Assembly (NCBI GenBank): GCA_017163975.1
Contig: JAFFSR010000369.1
Span: forward strand, 4,232,001 to 4,296,000
Length of the DNA: 64,000 bases
Direction of reading: 5' to 3'
Origin: Anastatus disparis
Taxonomy: Eukaryota > Arthropoda > Insecta > Hymenoptera > Eupelmidae
The translations under genes were made by a program, and so were the position numbers. This document shows, piece by piece, positions 17,101 to 29,479 of the stretch. The number at the start of each line of letters is the position of its first letter. Position 1 is the first letter of the stretch. Below the pieces are notes generated by a model. The model saw only the letters and a list, made by a program, of their open reading frames with translations. It searched no databases and was not told the origin of the DNA.

Positions 17101-18303
17101 ATGCAAACATCGATCACAAATGTGCATTTTGTGACTTTTTGCACTCAATTGACTTCCTACCAATCGAGAAAGATTTTTGATCCAAACATAGTGATGTTTA
17201 TAATCAATGATGTTAAAAGAGTCGTCAAGTTCTTCTTCTTCTTCGTCTTCATTAACGTAATATTTCTCAACTAAAAGAAGATTTACGTGTCTATCTTTCT
17301 TGCTTGACGTCACATGTCGCGGTAGAACAACGAACTTATTTCCAGTCTTTTTCAAAAAATAAACGTTTACGGAAATATCGTTTTGTTTTTCAAATTTTCC
17401 AACATCTTTTGGATCCACTGGAAACTCTATTCCGTCAAAATTCAATTCATCTTCATACTTTTTATACGAAGACACACGGTCTACATGTTTTGGTATAGGA
17501 TGCAAAGCTGACAAAATAGCCCACTTGAAACACTGATCGTCTTTGTTCTGAACGTTTACACAAGCTTTCTTATTCTTAATAAAATCAGGCACTTGAACGT
17601 ACGAATTACTTCCTCTCATGGGATTATATTTATTAATATTCACAACTAAATTCAGAATTGCTCGTAGAGTCCAGCCCGATTGCTGTTCAGCAAATTCTTC
17701 CATGTCAGTTCTGATGGGCTGTTCAATGTTCAATGCATACCACTCATCGAGGTTAGTTGTTGAATATATATAAGCGGACTTTGTATTGAAATACTTGATG
17801 TCATAAGTTTGAATATCATCTTTCACAATCATGTATTCAGCAGACAACGTTGTATTAACTTTTATAGCAGGATGCTCTTCCAGAGACTTATTAACTTGCG
17901 CGATCAATTCACGTTTAGCATCTTTCAAGAAACGTTGAATGTCCAGATGCTTGTGATTTGTGATTACACCTGTTTTAATTCGATTTTCGAACGCACTGTC
18001 AACGTCGTCCCAACTGACTCTAGGATCAGTAACAGGAGCGACACCATAACCTATAATTGCACTTTGATGAACACTTAATAATTTTAAAACACTTTTGATA
18101 AGAGCAGCGGCAGCTTGCAGTTTCTGTTTATCCGCAACAGTTAAGTTCACCGAACGACTCAACAAATTAGCGTTTTCAAGAGCTGCGTTACCGAGATTAA
18201 GCCATCTACGTATATCGTCAGCATTGGCTTTACCGGCCATCGTATGCTGATACGATTCGAACAGCAAACGTGCTGTATACTTGAAATACTCTGCGGTAGC
18301 CAT
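14122..18303 (-). CDS. polB: Protein-primed family B DNA polymerase (two exons)
   Basis: Exon 1 is 18303-16601 and exon 2 is 16540-14122; the frame is continuous across a 60-base GT-AG gap, giving about 1,373 residues. N-terminal half: a C2H2-like finger (CDRCLHYFLTAEKLAAHVTD). Exonuclease motifs: YADFE (about 450), FHNLSGYD (about 590) and YLKTDVLLL (about 748). Polymerase motifs: YYDVNNLYG (about 845), KLFNNAVYGKT (about 993) and YTDTDS (about 1095). It copies the element by protein priming at the TIRs. After the usual GHY end there is an unusual ~115-residue tail with EPPNPEPRPEVG repeats. Transcription starts from a strong TATA/TCAGT promoter at 18370-18336. Confidence 0.95.
14300..14475 (-). 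repeat. 51-bp in-frame repeats in the polB tail
   Basis: Three to four GC-rich units of about 51 bp encode EPPNPEPRPEVGVAAT-like 17-residue repeats. Composition differs sharply from the AT-rich surroundings. Confidence 0.85.
16541..16600 (-). other. 60-base intron in polB
   Basis: On the coding strand the gap begins GTAAGTATC and ends TTTTTTTCAG. Without removal, a stop follows directly after the first exon (16599-16597). With removal, the frame joins two conserved blocks of the polymerase. Confidence 0.85.
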
Positions 18304-18335
18304 GATGCTTCTTCAAAGACGATGATTCCCAATGA

Positions 18336-18370
18336 ACTGAGTTGCCCTCTCGAAAGCGCCTTCTTATATA
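18336..18370 (-). promoter_or_regulatory. Core promoter of polB
   Basis: TATATAAG (18370-18363) and TCAGT (18340-18336) are 32 bases apart, with the polB ATG at 18303. This is the clearest core promoter in the element. Confidence 0.75.
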
Positions 18371-18899
18371 CGCGAGGATTGGGTGGGGGAATGCATGCGC
18401 GCGCGAAGAGGGGAGAAACGTGTTGAAGTTTTACCCCACCTAACCTTTTTCATGAGTATAAAAGAAGATGAGCTCGATTCTGAAATTCATTTCTTTGACT
18501 CGCTTCAGTCAGCAAGGTTCATCATAAAATACATGATTTAAGGTTAGGAATGATTGTAGAGGTTATGTGACTGGTTATGAGAGCATTAATTGAAACTCTC
18601 AACATTCATGAATTATTATTGTAATTTATATTTCAATAAATTAAACTTGAGATTAATAAAAATATAACCTTTCCTTTCATAACCTATCTTATTAGTTTAG
18701 ATAAAAATTTTCAAAGCTCTAACAGTTTGAGACTTGAAAAATAAAGACAATTTCTTTTTTATAGGTTAATTTTTAATAATTTAGAATTTTTATTAAGACT
18801 AAATAATGATTTTCAATAACTATATTTAAAATGTTATAACTTTCATGTAAATATAAATTTAAATTGATCTAATAAATGACTTTTATAAAAATTGAATCT

Positions 18900-20455
18900 T
18901 TCGCTAGTTTAATACATCACTTTGCATTGAGAAAATGTAGAAATAATCAGCTTAGAGTCTTGGAATAACTTTCTATATTATTTTTTAAATATAGCAAAGT
19001 TATATATAAATTTTCAGACTCCTATCTCTTTTAGTTTTTGAGATATGAAAAATGGATAATAGTGGAAAAAGCCGATTAAGCTAAAAATTCTAAAACAAAC
19101 ATTACCACATTTAAAATAATGTTTTAATTGTTTCTATGGATATGTCTGATTATAAAATAGTTATAAACAATAAGATTTAACTATTGTTTATGTTTAAAAC
19201 ATATTACAACTACTCAATCTTATAAATCATTGATTATAATGTATAAGATACAATAAGTTAAAATAGATTTAGGTTATGTTTTAAATTTAAAGTAGTTCAA
19301 TTTAGTTATTTATATTTATATTTAAATATTTATCAATCATATGTGTGATCTCAGAAACTAAAAGAAATAGAAATCTAGAAATTAGCATGATGGTTTGTTG
19401 CGTTTATCAGATAAAAAAGAAAGTTATTCTAAGACTATTTATCATATATTATCCATACTTGGTACTCTGATACACACATTTATGAAATATACAAATCTCA
19501 AGCATGAGCACAAGTCAAGAAATGAATATCTTAGGCTCTTGAAATAACTTTCTATAGTATTTATTAAATATTAAAAAGTTATATATCAATTTTCAGACTT
19601 TTATCTCTTTTAGTTTTTGAGATATGAAAAAATTGATAGTGGCAATTTTCTTCAATTCAAGACAAAATCCAAAAATACAGATTAATACTCTCAAATTGAT
19701 GTTCTTATAAATGTATACGACTATAAAATAGTTATAAACAATAAGATTTATCTATTCTTAATGTTTAAAACATATTACACATACTCAATTATATATACCA
19801 TTTATTAAATGTAAAAGATTTAATAGCTTTGAGATAAATCATAAGGTTTATTGTTCAAAGTAAAATAGCTTTTAAGTTTCTGAACTTAAAATAGTTTAAT
19901 TTAGTTGCTTTTAGTTTTTATATTAAAATATATATTCATGACAACAATAAGAATATGTTTTAAAGTAATAAAAATTAGTTTAATACATATTTAGAAAAAT
20001 GTAGCCTGCGTAGAGCTATCAGCCATATGTGAGATCTCAGAAACTAAAAGAAATAGAAATCTAGAAATCAGCATGATGATTTGTTGCATTTATTAGATGA
20101 AAACAAAAGTTATTCTAAGACTATTTATCATATATTATGCATACTTGATACTCTGATACACATTTATGAAATATACAAATCTCAAGTATAAGCACAAGTC
20201 AAGAAATAAATATCTTAGGCTCTTGGAATAACTTTCTATATTATTTATTAAATATCAAAAAGTTATATATTAATTTTCAGGCTCCTATCTCTTTTAGTTT
20301 TTGAGATATGAAAAAATTGATAATAGCAATTTTCTTCGATTCAAGACAAAATTCAAAAATACAGATTAATACTCTCAAATTGATGTTCTTATTGTTTTTA
20401 TAAATGTATATGACTATAAAATAGTTATAAACAATAAGATTTATCTATTTGAGAC
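18900..20455. repeat. Three diverged large tandem repeats in the Polinton
   Basis: A block with AATAACTTTCTATA, ATCTCTTTTAGTTTTTGAGA and, later, ATAGTTATAAACAATAAGAT occurs three times (from about 18958, 19535 and 20218), so the period is 580-685 bp. No protein is encoded. The flanks 18371-18900 and 20456-20800 are AT-rich with nothing recognisable. Confidence 0.75.
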
Positions 20456-20808
20456 TGTGAAATTCATAGTCAGTAAGTTTCTCTCGTAGAGGGCGCAGCT
20501 GACGTGTTACTCCTACTAGTTTTAAAATTCACTAGACTCTTGAGTGTTAACTTATGCATCGTGTAGATAAAGTAGATCGCTATTATTTTAAGCTATAACT
20601 ATATTATACACGCAGATAATGCTAATAAATTATAGTTAATATTTTTTACACCTTATTATTTTAATCTATAAGCGTATACCGATATGTAATTTTTATTAAT
20701 AAATGATTATTAATTATTAGCAATAACTTATGTTTAAATATGTAGAAATAATATAAAATCTGGAAAAAACTGCTATTATACAAGTTTTAAAATCTCCCTA
20801 GTACGGTG

Positions 20809-20885
20809 GCTCCGTGGCGTAGTGGTATACGCGCTCGCCTCGCGTCCAAAGGGTCGTGGGTTCGATTCCGACCAAAGTCAAAAAT
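20809..20885 (+). ncRNA. tRNA-like sequence (pseudo-tRNA or SINE head)
   Basis: It has good RNA polymerase III internal promoter boxes: an A box in TGGCGTAGTGGTATACGC and a B box GGTTCGATTCC. A T8 run follows at about 20883, a normal Pol III terminator. The acceptor ends do not pair well, so a functional tRNA is unlikely; a tRNA-derived SINE head or pseudogene is favoured. Confidence 0.55.
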
Positions 20886-20984
20886 TTTTTTTAATGCCTA
20901 AATAATTTTTATTCGATTTATAATAATTAAATAAATATTAAAAAGTATTAAAAAGTAAAAATTGTGAAACTTTAGAAATTTTTC

Positions 20985-21461
20985 GTAGGTATCAAGCGGC
21001 CAGCGGCTGGGTCCACGCCGCTCGATCCTGACTCACTTGGGTTCGAAAAGGTTCCCCCACCCTGGTTCAATCAGCTGTTTCTCTCTCTCTCAATCCTTGG
21101 GTTAGAAAAAAAAATTCCCCTCACTAAATAATTTCTGGCTCAATCAGCTCTTTCTCAACCCTTGGGTTAGAAAAGGTTCCCCCACCCTCTCTCGATCAGC
21201 TGTTATCATTTCTGGATCAATCAGCTGTTTCATCGTCCGCACGTAAAACATCGCTTGAATTAGAAAAGGTTCCCCCTCCCTGGCTGTTTCTCTCTCAATA
21301 TCACGTAAAACATTGCTTGGGTTCCCCCACTCTAGGTCGTTTCTGGCTCAATTCCATTCTGGCCCAGTTCAGTTCTAATTCAGGTGAATTAGAACCGGCC
21401 TGGGCTAGAACCCGCATGGGCTAGAACCCGCATGGGCTAGAACCCGCATAGCTTATCTACT
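20985..21461. repeat. Polinton right terminal inverted repeat (~477 bp)
   Basis: Reverse complement of the left TIR with small indels. It ends GCTTATCTACT and has the same tip-proximal 16-bp units. Confidence 0.9.
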
Positions 21462-21467
21462 TATGAG
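21462..21467. repeat. Right target-site duplication (TATGAG)
   Basis: Identical to 3466-3471 and directly follows the Polinton end. Confidence 0.9.
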
Positions 21468-23330
21468 CAGTTGAAGAACTGTGTTTTCCACTACGTATTG
21501 ATTTAAAAGTAGGACCAGAGTACTTTCCAGCATCAGTATTTCTCATCCCATTTTCTTTTATAATATAACCTAAAACAGAAGGTTAAATAATTTGTTTAAT
21601 TGAAAGTGTTCAATATTCATATATTATTTTCATTTTTATAGAATTAAAAAGTGAGTACTTTTTATCTTTCAACTTTAAATTTATTTGCTGGATTGAAGTA
21701 TAAAATAAAAAGTTCATATAATGTTTATGGAAATTGTGTTTTTTAATTATTATTACTATTATAAATTTACTTGTAAGCACATGAATAGTTGTCATATTTA
21801 TTATATATTTTATATTTTTAGTTTAAAAAGTAATGCTTTTTTGATGAAATTATAAAATCAAAAATTATTTTAATTAAAAATTCTAATGTAGTTATACATA
21901 GATTTTAATTTATCAATTTTATTAACTTAGATTTTTTTAAAATATTTTGTAACTTATGAATAAAAAAATGTAAGAGATAGCATATTATTAGTGAAACGTT
22001 ACTATATAAATATTAATTAAAATAAAATAATATACAATAAATGATGTTTAGTTTAAATTATGAGGTTTGTTAATATTTTTAATCTATACCTGCATATACT
22101 GATGGTATCAGCTTATGATGTTCAGCTTTCACCCAATCATGGTCTGGTAATTTTATTCGATAATCTAAATGCATGAGGATTGCGGACTGCTTGTTTGCCG
22201 CTGTAATTCCTAATGGGATTCAAGACTTGTCATCTTGAGACAAAAAGAAAACTTCGTCTGGACCCAAAAATGAAGCTAAAGTTTCCACAAATCTAATACT
22301 GGCTATTGCAAATTCGGTATCTATGTGACTTTTATGTTCACTAGTTTGTGCACGTATTAGTTTAACTGGTACCGTTTTCACATGTTTTTTGCCTTCATTG
22401 GTATTCGCTCTTCGTGGAATTAATCTTAAATAAGTGGCAGACCTACTTAATTGATATCCTAATTTTCTTAATTCAGAATGTGAATCATCTAACGTTTTGC
22501 AGGAGCGTATAAACTCAGATCGCCGATGATCATCTGCTCTACTTCCATGTATTGCAATATCGCAGCTTCTGGAAATTTTTCTTCAAATGCTTCAAGTTTC
22601 GCACGTTTAAATTGACAAAATTTTTGTTGTCGTGTAGCACTTTTTTGTTTCAATTTTAATTTTTTTTTTTCATCTTCCAATTCTTTGCGTAATTTTTTTA
22701 TCATAATTTCTACTTATTCATTTCCTAATCCAGAATCTTTTGTAAGCAAAAGGGCAGTAAGTTTTTTTTCAATCCCAATAATATTATTTTGAATAAGATC
22801 TTGAGCCGGTGTTTTTATTGTACTAACTTTAGTATTATGAGAAGAAGAAGACACAATATTTTCATTCTTTAATTTTACGCTACTATTAGAGGTTAATACT
22901 TGTTGAGTATTATTATTTTGCTTTTTTTCTTCCGAAATATTAAAATTATCTTCCTCTACTAAACTGTCTTTATTCGATTCTGGCGTCTGAAAAAATATAT
23001 TATAATACAGTACTTAATTTTATAAATTAATAATATTTATTATGTAAGCTCAATAATGTAATATCAGAACACAATTGAAGGATATCAATTATGCAATAAA
23101 CTTATAAATGAATCGTTCTTTACGTTCAAGAAGAAATTTGTAAATCGAGCTTTTCTAGCAAAAATTGCTTCTTTCAATGATTTTATTTTAGCTGAAGCTA
23201 CTGCATACAGTTCCTCAGAGGTTTTATTATTTGCTTTTAGGCTGCTCCATATCTCATTTGTTTTTTATTGTTGTTTAGCAGGCGTCAACAAATCATTGTA
23301 TCGTTCTTTTACAGCAAAATATAATTCTTC
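21462..23330 (-). pseudogene. Transposase of the outer DNA transposon, N-terminal part
   Basis: Read leftward, the pieces are: a helical region near 23330-23100 (YNDLLTPAKQQ, KARFTNFF); an acidic linker and coiled coil 22990-22489 (KKLRKELEDEKKKLKLKQK); a core at 22480-22090 (LGYQLSRSATYLRLIPRR, FFLSQDDKS, LPDHDWVKAEHHKLIPSVYA); an AT-rich interval that is probably an intron; and 21580-21462 (SGPTFKSIRSGKHSSST). The last segment runs into the Polinton TSD and continues in frame at 3471 on the other side. There are stops, for example after SQDDKS. The family is recognised as a widespread transposon protein, but I cannot name its superfamily. Confidence 0.65.
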
Positions 23331-23905
23331 ATATATATATTTTTTTTAAATTGCAAACCGTTAAAAAACTAGTACTAATTTACGAGATATTCAACTATTA
23401 TTCTTAGAAAAATTATACGCAATACATCAAGAAGCAATAACTTTTTTTATTTCTGAATTCATTAAAATACTTTTCGTATTCGTCTTTTTCTTTGTCTTAA
23501 AATAAACGTTATAATTCTCGTCACATAACTGTTGCCTCTCGATCACCAAGCGGCTACTATACGATCTACACGTTACACGATTGACGCATGCGCATTCTAT
23601 TTTCTCAATATAAAACTGGTGCAAGCAGCAACACACGTGAGCGGTTTCAGCCAATCAGAGCTCAATTCTTGTAGTATTTGACTATAAATAAGCTTATTTT
23701 CATGGACTATTCATCTAGACTGTGATTGTGTGCACATGCGTGATTAAAAAAGTAATGTATTAAAACTTGGAGCACATGAAGTAAAATTGAACTGTGACAT
23801 CACGCTTAAATTTCACCCTCCGTCGCATTCTATCACATCAGGTCACGAAATACATAGTCCCTACCCCCGGTAATTAGCGTTACGTAATTTATGGATGATC
23901 CCTGA

Positions 23906-23952
23906 GTTATAATTGTATTTAATAAGTAGCTTTTACCACTTACATCTGGACC

Positions 23953-24018
<66 letters not shown>

Positions 24019-26400
24019 GCTTTTCAGTGCAGTTTGTATTCAATAAATTTATTACTGTATTAAGAATAACCGTTTGAGCATTTGTTAGACTATCAATAAT
24101 TGACCAAATATTATTAACATTATTTACTGTACTATATTTAATTTCGTTATTTTCAATATAGTATTCTAAAATAGGTAAATTAAAGGCACTAAATTGGAAT
24201 CCATTATTAGTTTGAATATCATTAATTATGTTTAATGCAAAATCTTCCTCTTTCTGTTTATTCATGTTTGGTAATATGATAAAAATAGATTTTATATTTT
24301 TCATATAATTCTCGAGCATTAATTGGATTGTGCGATGTACAAATGTAAGTAAATAATTGACAAAGAGCTTTTGGAAATTGAGATTTACATAATTCTTTTG
24401 AGCATTTATCCCATTCATCATCTATTTCAACTAAATTTCTTGCTTTTGCTGCTTTAGAGAATGTTGGGTATGTAATTCCATCAAAAGTTTCTAAGCTTTT
24501 AAAAGATGTTGCAGCTTTAACGTAAAGCAGAAGTAATCTTAAAAAGAATCTTTCTCTTTGTTTTGGATTAACTGAGTACATTCTGGTTAAAATAGGTTTT
24601 ATAGTTTTTATTTTTTTCGTCCATGTTTTATGTATTCGATTAAAAACATAATGTTGCGGTATACCAGAATAAAAGTAATTATGTGTCTCTGGGTTGTTTT
24701 TATCAAGTTCAAACCACGCTGTTAGTGTTGTATTTACATTTTTATTATTAATTTTGTGTTTGGGTCCTTCTTAAAAATACACATATTGTTTATTTTCATT
24801 ATGAGCAGCTTATCTATAAATTGTATGTGAAAGTTCACTAATATTATATTACAATATGCGATGCATAGCTTCTGGTGGGCAAATGTATTTTGTGTATATA
24901 TATATTGTTTAATTTCATCATAAAACATATTCGAATCATTTGTCTCATCCGTTTTATCATTAGTATTACTTTCAGTATTTATTTCACTTGCTTTCATTTC
25001 TATGAATGCACAATCATGTCCTTTGAAGCAGTATTTAAATAAGTATTTTATAACTCCTATTGTTGAACATAATTTAATATTAATATGACAATTAAACTTT
25101 ATTAATACATACGGGTTATAAGGAACAACAAATCTAATGTCTGCCCACCTTTTTGTGTATAATATCTCATTTTTATCATTTCTTCGGCGATAAATAGGAT
25201 AACCATTTGTTATTATTGTAGTTTCATTAAATCGTTTCAGAAAATTTTTCGTACACTATTCTTTATTTATATAAGGTGAGTTTTCATTCTGATCTCCATA
25301 AGGACCATATATCATAAATTATTCAACGATTTTGTAAAATCTGGGATTCTCATTTTCATTTAGAATTTCAGCTTCTATAAATTTGTCAACGTCATCACTA
25401 TTGTAAATTTTATCATCTTTACTTAAAAATATTAGCATATGTGCATGCAATAATCCTCTCTTTTGAAATTCTACAACGTATGAATATGCAATGCATTTTC
25501 CCAAAAGATATTTTTTAGTAATTTGCTCTATTGATATTCTTAATTTTTGATGAAATACTTTAACAACAATATCTGGTCTATCTATTACTTCTTTACTTTG
25601 TCCTATATTATTTGTGATTTTATTCCGTTTCAGATTGCATGACATAGTAACGAAAAAATCTGGTTTTCCAATTCTTTGTACTAATGTCGTGGAATCAAGA
25701 AAATTTTGATGTAAGGAACGCAGACTTTATGTAAAAATTGATGGTGATATAAACATTTTTCCAATTTTCAAACGATCATTGATTTAATTGTTTTTATTTT
25801 TTAAGAAATCCATCACGCCTTGATAAAATTCTGTTCTTAAAGAATCTTGATTTTTTTTTTATAAAATATAATCTTAAACTTTTTATTTGAATCCATGAAT
25901 ATAGGTAGATATATAGTCATAAGATTTACGTGTTTCCTTATATATAGGATGCTTATCAGTTTTTCTGCTTTCGAATAAATATATATGTCTCTTTAAATAG
26001 GTGATACATTTCCTACAGAAACTACTGCTACTTCATTACTTTTAGCTTCATGATGTTGATGCTTATCAAAGTTATCCTTTCGTCTTATGAAGATTTCAAC
26101 ATCCCTAGAAATAGTTCTATTTTTAATAAAACGATTTTTTTCTTCAATTTCTACTTTGTGCATCATTTTATACGTTGCTTCGTGAGGATTATTTTTTACA
26201 ATTATGGAATTTTATGTATTTAATGATTCAATAGAACAATTCAGATCTTTTTCAATGCGGTATTTATTTGCTTCTTCGTTATCAAATATAATTAATTGTC
26301 CATACTTTCTTGATTCATTTTCATTTGCATGTAATACATCTGTATTATAATATATTTATCCACAAATATGTATAACTTGTAGATTTTTATTAAATAATTT
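23906..26400 (-). pseudogene. Helitron 1, Rep domain and N-terminal helicase part
   Basis: From the N-terminus: RDIYIYSK near 25980 (Helitron-like N domain); the HUH endonuclease signature in VVEFQKRGLLHAHMLIFL (25645-25319, with H-x-H); KKDPNTK and the HNYFYSGIPQHYVFNR region; then MYSVNPKQRERFFLRLLLL (24581 onward) and a Walker A region, DVSGKSYLLNTII, ending at the DNA-transposon insertion at 23902. Helitrons move by rolling-circle replication. Many frameshifts and stops show it is dead. The remainder is at 2190-1330. Confidence 0.85.
23957..24018. repeat. (TA)n microsatellite in the Helitron relic
   Basis: About 27 TA units lie within the helicase region and interrupt its frame. Confidence 0.9.
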
Positions 26401-26469
26401 ATCAAATGTTGCAACAAAATTACTACTTTTATATCAAAGTAAAGAATTAAGACTTTTTTTTCACGCGAA

Positions 26470-28935
26470 TATCTTTTGCATTATTCTCACATACATGCAT
26501 ACACATACACACACAACACCTACACATATACATAAACACATACAGATATAAATACATACACATACGCACATACACACATACACATACATACATACACAGA
26601 CATACACATACACACACATACACACATACATATACATATACGCACATACACACATACACACATACACACATACGCATACACACATACACATACGCACATA
26701 CACATACACAGATAAACATACATATACACATACAAATACACATACACACACATACACACATACACATACACCCATACACATACATACATACACATACAAA
26801 CATACACATACACCCATACACATACATACATACACATACACACATATACATACAAACATACACACGTACGCGCATATACACATACGGACATACACACATG
26901 CAAATACACACATACAAACACATGCACACACACATACACACATGCACATACACACATACACATATGCAAATACACACATACCCGTACACACATACACATA
27001 CACATACACACATACACCTGCACACATACACATACACACATACACACATACAAATACACATACGCACATACACATATACACTCATACATACACATACACA
27101 CATACACATACACACAGACACACATACACACACACATACATACACAAACACATACAAATATACACATATATACACATACGCACATACACACATGCAAATA
27201 CACACATACATACACACACATACACATACACACATACGCACATACACACATACACATATGCAAATACACACATACACGTACACATATACACATACGCATA
27301 GACACATACACATACACATACACGTAAACATGCACGCATACACATACACACATACACATACACACATACACAGACACACATACACATACACACATACGCA
27401 CATACGCACATGCAAATACACACATACACATACACACATACACATACACATACACAGAAACACATACACACGTACACATGGCTACATACACACATACACA
27501 TACACGTACACATACACGCATACACATACACACATACAAATACACATACGTGCATACGCATACACGAATACACATAAACAGATACACATACACACATACA
27601 GATAGACATACAAACATACATATACACATACGCACATACACATCTACACATACACACACATACACATACACACATACACACATACATATGCATACATACA
27701 CATACACATACAAACATACACACATACACATATGCAAATACACACATACCCGTAAACACATACACATACGCATAGACACATACACATACACATACACGTA
27801 AACATACACGCATACACATACACACATACGCATACACGTAGATATACGCGCATACACATACACACATACGCATACACGTAGACATACGCGCATACACATA
27901 CACACATACGCATACACGTACACATACGCGCATACACATACACACATACACATACACACATACACATACACACACATACACATACAAACATACACACATA
28001 CACATATACACACATACATACTCATACACATACAAACATACACACATATACACATACGCACATACACGCATGCAAATACACACATACATACACACACATA
28101 CACATACACACATACGCACATACACATACACATATGCAAATACACACATACACGTACACATATACACATACGCATAGACACATACACATACACATACACG
28201 TAAACATATACGCATACACATACACACACACATACACACATGCACATACACACATACGCGCATACACACATACACATATGGAAATACATACATCCACATA
28301 CACACACACACACATACACATACACACATACACACATACAAACATACATATACACATACACATATACACACATACACACACATACACATACACACATAGA
28401 CACATACATATGCATACATACACATACACATACACATACAAACATACACACATACACATACGCACATACACACATGCAAATACACACAGACACAAACACA
28501 TACACATACGCACATACACACATACACACATGCATGTACACATAAGGAAATACACGCATACACGTACACACATACACATACATGTAAACATACACACATA
28601 CACATACACGTACACATACGCGCATACACATACACACATGCACATACACATACACGTACACGTAGACATACACGTACACATACGCACATGCATATACACT
28701 TATACACACATACATATACACAAACACATACACACACATACGCACATACACACATACGTACATACACACATACACATACACATATGCAAACACACACATG
28801 CACATACACATACACATACACACATACACACATACATATACACATACGCACAAACACACATAAACATACATACATACACATACACACATACACATACAAA
28901 CATACACACATGCACATACACACGTACACATACAC
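26470..28935. repeat. 2.5-kb CA/TA-rich microsatellite (ACACATAC-type)
   Basis: Nearly uninterrupted CACATA/CACACATA variants with scattered G. All six frames stay open over long distances and give artefactual Cys/Val/Tyr/Met or His/Thr/Tyr/Ile proteins. No real gene is present. Confidence 0.95.
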
Positions 28936-28939
28936 TAGC

Positions 28940-29330
28940 GCTACTTCGATATCGAAATGGTAACTTGACAGTCTTCATTGCTCATGATTGAGATACATTT
29001 TTTCTATATAACATCATTATTGATGTTAGATTATTGCTTTTATTTATCAGCTGTGATTTAGCTATGACATACGTTGTATGTTTTTGCTAGTGTTGTGTGT
29101 TATTTATTTTTACTTAAATTAAGAAATATATTGTTAAAAATGAAATATTCAACATAGACTCTTCTGGATAATAAACTTTTATGCTCATAATTTAATAAAT
29201 AGGTGTAAGTTTCAAAAGAATTTTTCTTCAGATCGAGATCGTTATATGACAATCTTCATTGCTCAAGATTGAGATTTATCTATTAATTACTTCCTTATAG
29301 ATGATATATTATTGATTTCTTTTTAAAAAA
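28940..29330. repeat. Two direct copies of a ~90-bp sequence
   Basis: TCTTCATTGCTCATGATTGAGAT near 28971 recurs with changes near 29251, with related flanks. No gene is seen. Confidence 0.5.
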
Positions 29331-29479
29331 AACTTTAAGTATGAAAAATAAGCGAAAAATATGACATAATTTATGGAAAAATATTTATGATGCAATTAAA
29401 TAAACTGTAAGAAATAAAAATAAAATAAACACCAACTCAAAGTTGTAAATGAGGAAATGGTTTTTGATTTAAAATCGTC

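Larger units (their letters stand above)
3472..21461. mobile_element. Polinton/Maverick (adintovirus-like) element, 17,990 bp
   Basis: The boundaries are set by long terminal inverted repeats starting AGTAGATAAGC and by a perfect TATGAG duplication. Gene content is diagnostic: protein-primed PolB, retrovirus-type integrase, A32-like ATPase, adenain-like protease, major and minor capsid proteins, plus a PLA2-like protein and an IAP. Morphogenesis genes on the left read leftward. The ATPase, integrase and IAP genes in the middle read rightward, and polB reads leftward from the right. Size, TIR length and TSD match Polintons; PLA2 and IAP genes recall adintoviruses. The copy is young enough to keep identical TSDs and most long frames, yet the integrase has a stop and several frames are broken, so it is probably immobile. 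Confidence 0.95.
2198..23902 (-). mobile_element. Cut-and-paste DNA transposon (~3.7 kb without its 18 kb insertion)
   Basis: The ends are a near-perfect inverted repeat, GGGGTCATCCATAAATTACG at 2198 and its complement ending at 23902, about 29 bp with one difference. Between them, outside the Polinton, lie the two halves of a minus-strand transposase gene. Subtracting the Polinton and one TSD leaves about 3.7 kb. The insertion lies in the Helitron 1 helicase gene immediately after the Walker A region. Flanking 8-mers are only partly alike (ATTATCTA and ATAACTCA read on the minus strand), so the TSD is unresolved. The superfamily is not assigned. Confidence 0.75.

Noticed and set aside
20809..20885. 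A functional host tRNA gene
   Set aside because: The acceptor stem does not pair and the anticodon arm is irregular, so I call it tRNA-like only.
2198..23902. An 8-bp target duplication for the outer transposon
   Set aside because: The flanking 8-mers share only about half their bases, so no TSD length is claimed.
26447..28991. Very long ORFs (up to ~800 residues) of Cys/Val/Tyr/Met or His/Thr/Tyr
   Set aside because: They are translations of the CACATA microsatellite, open on both strands and in several frames, with no domain.
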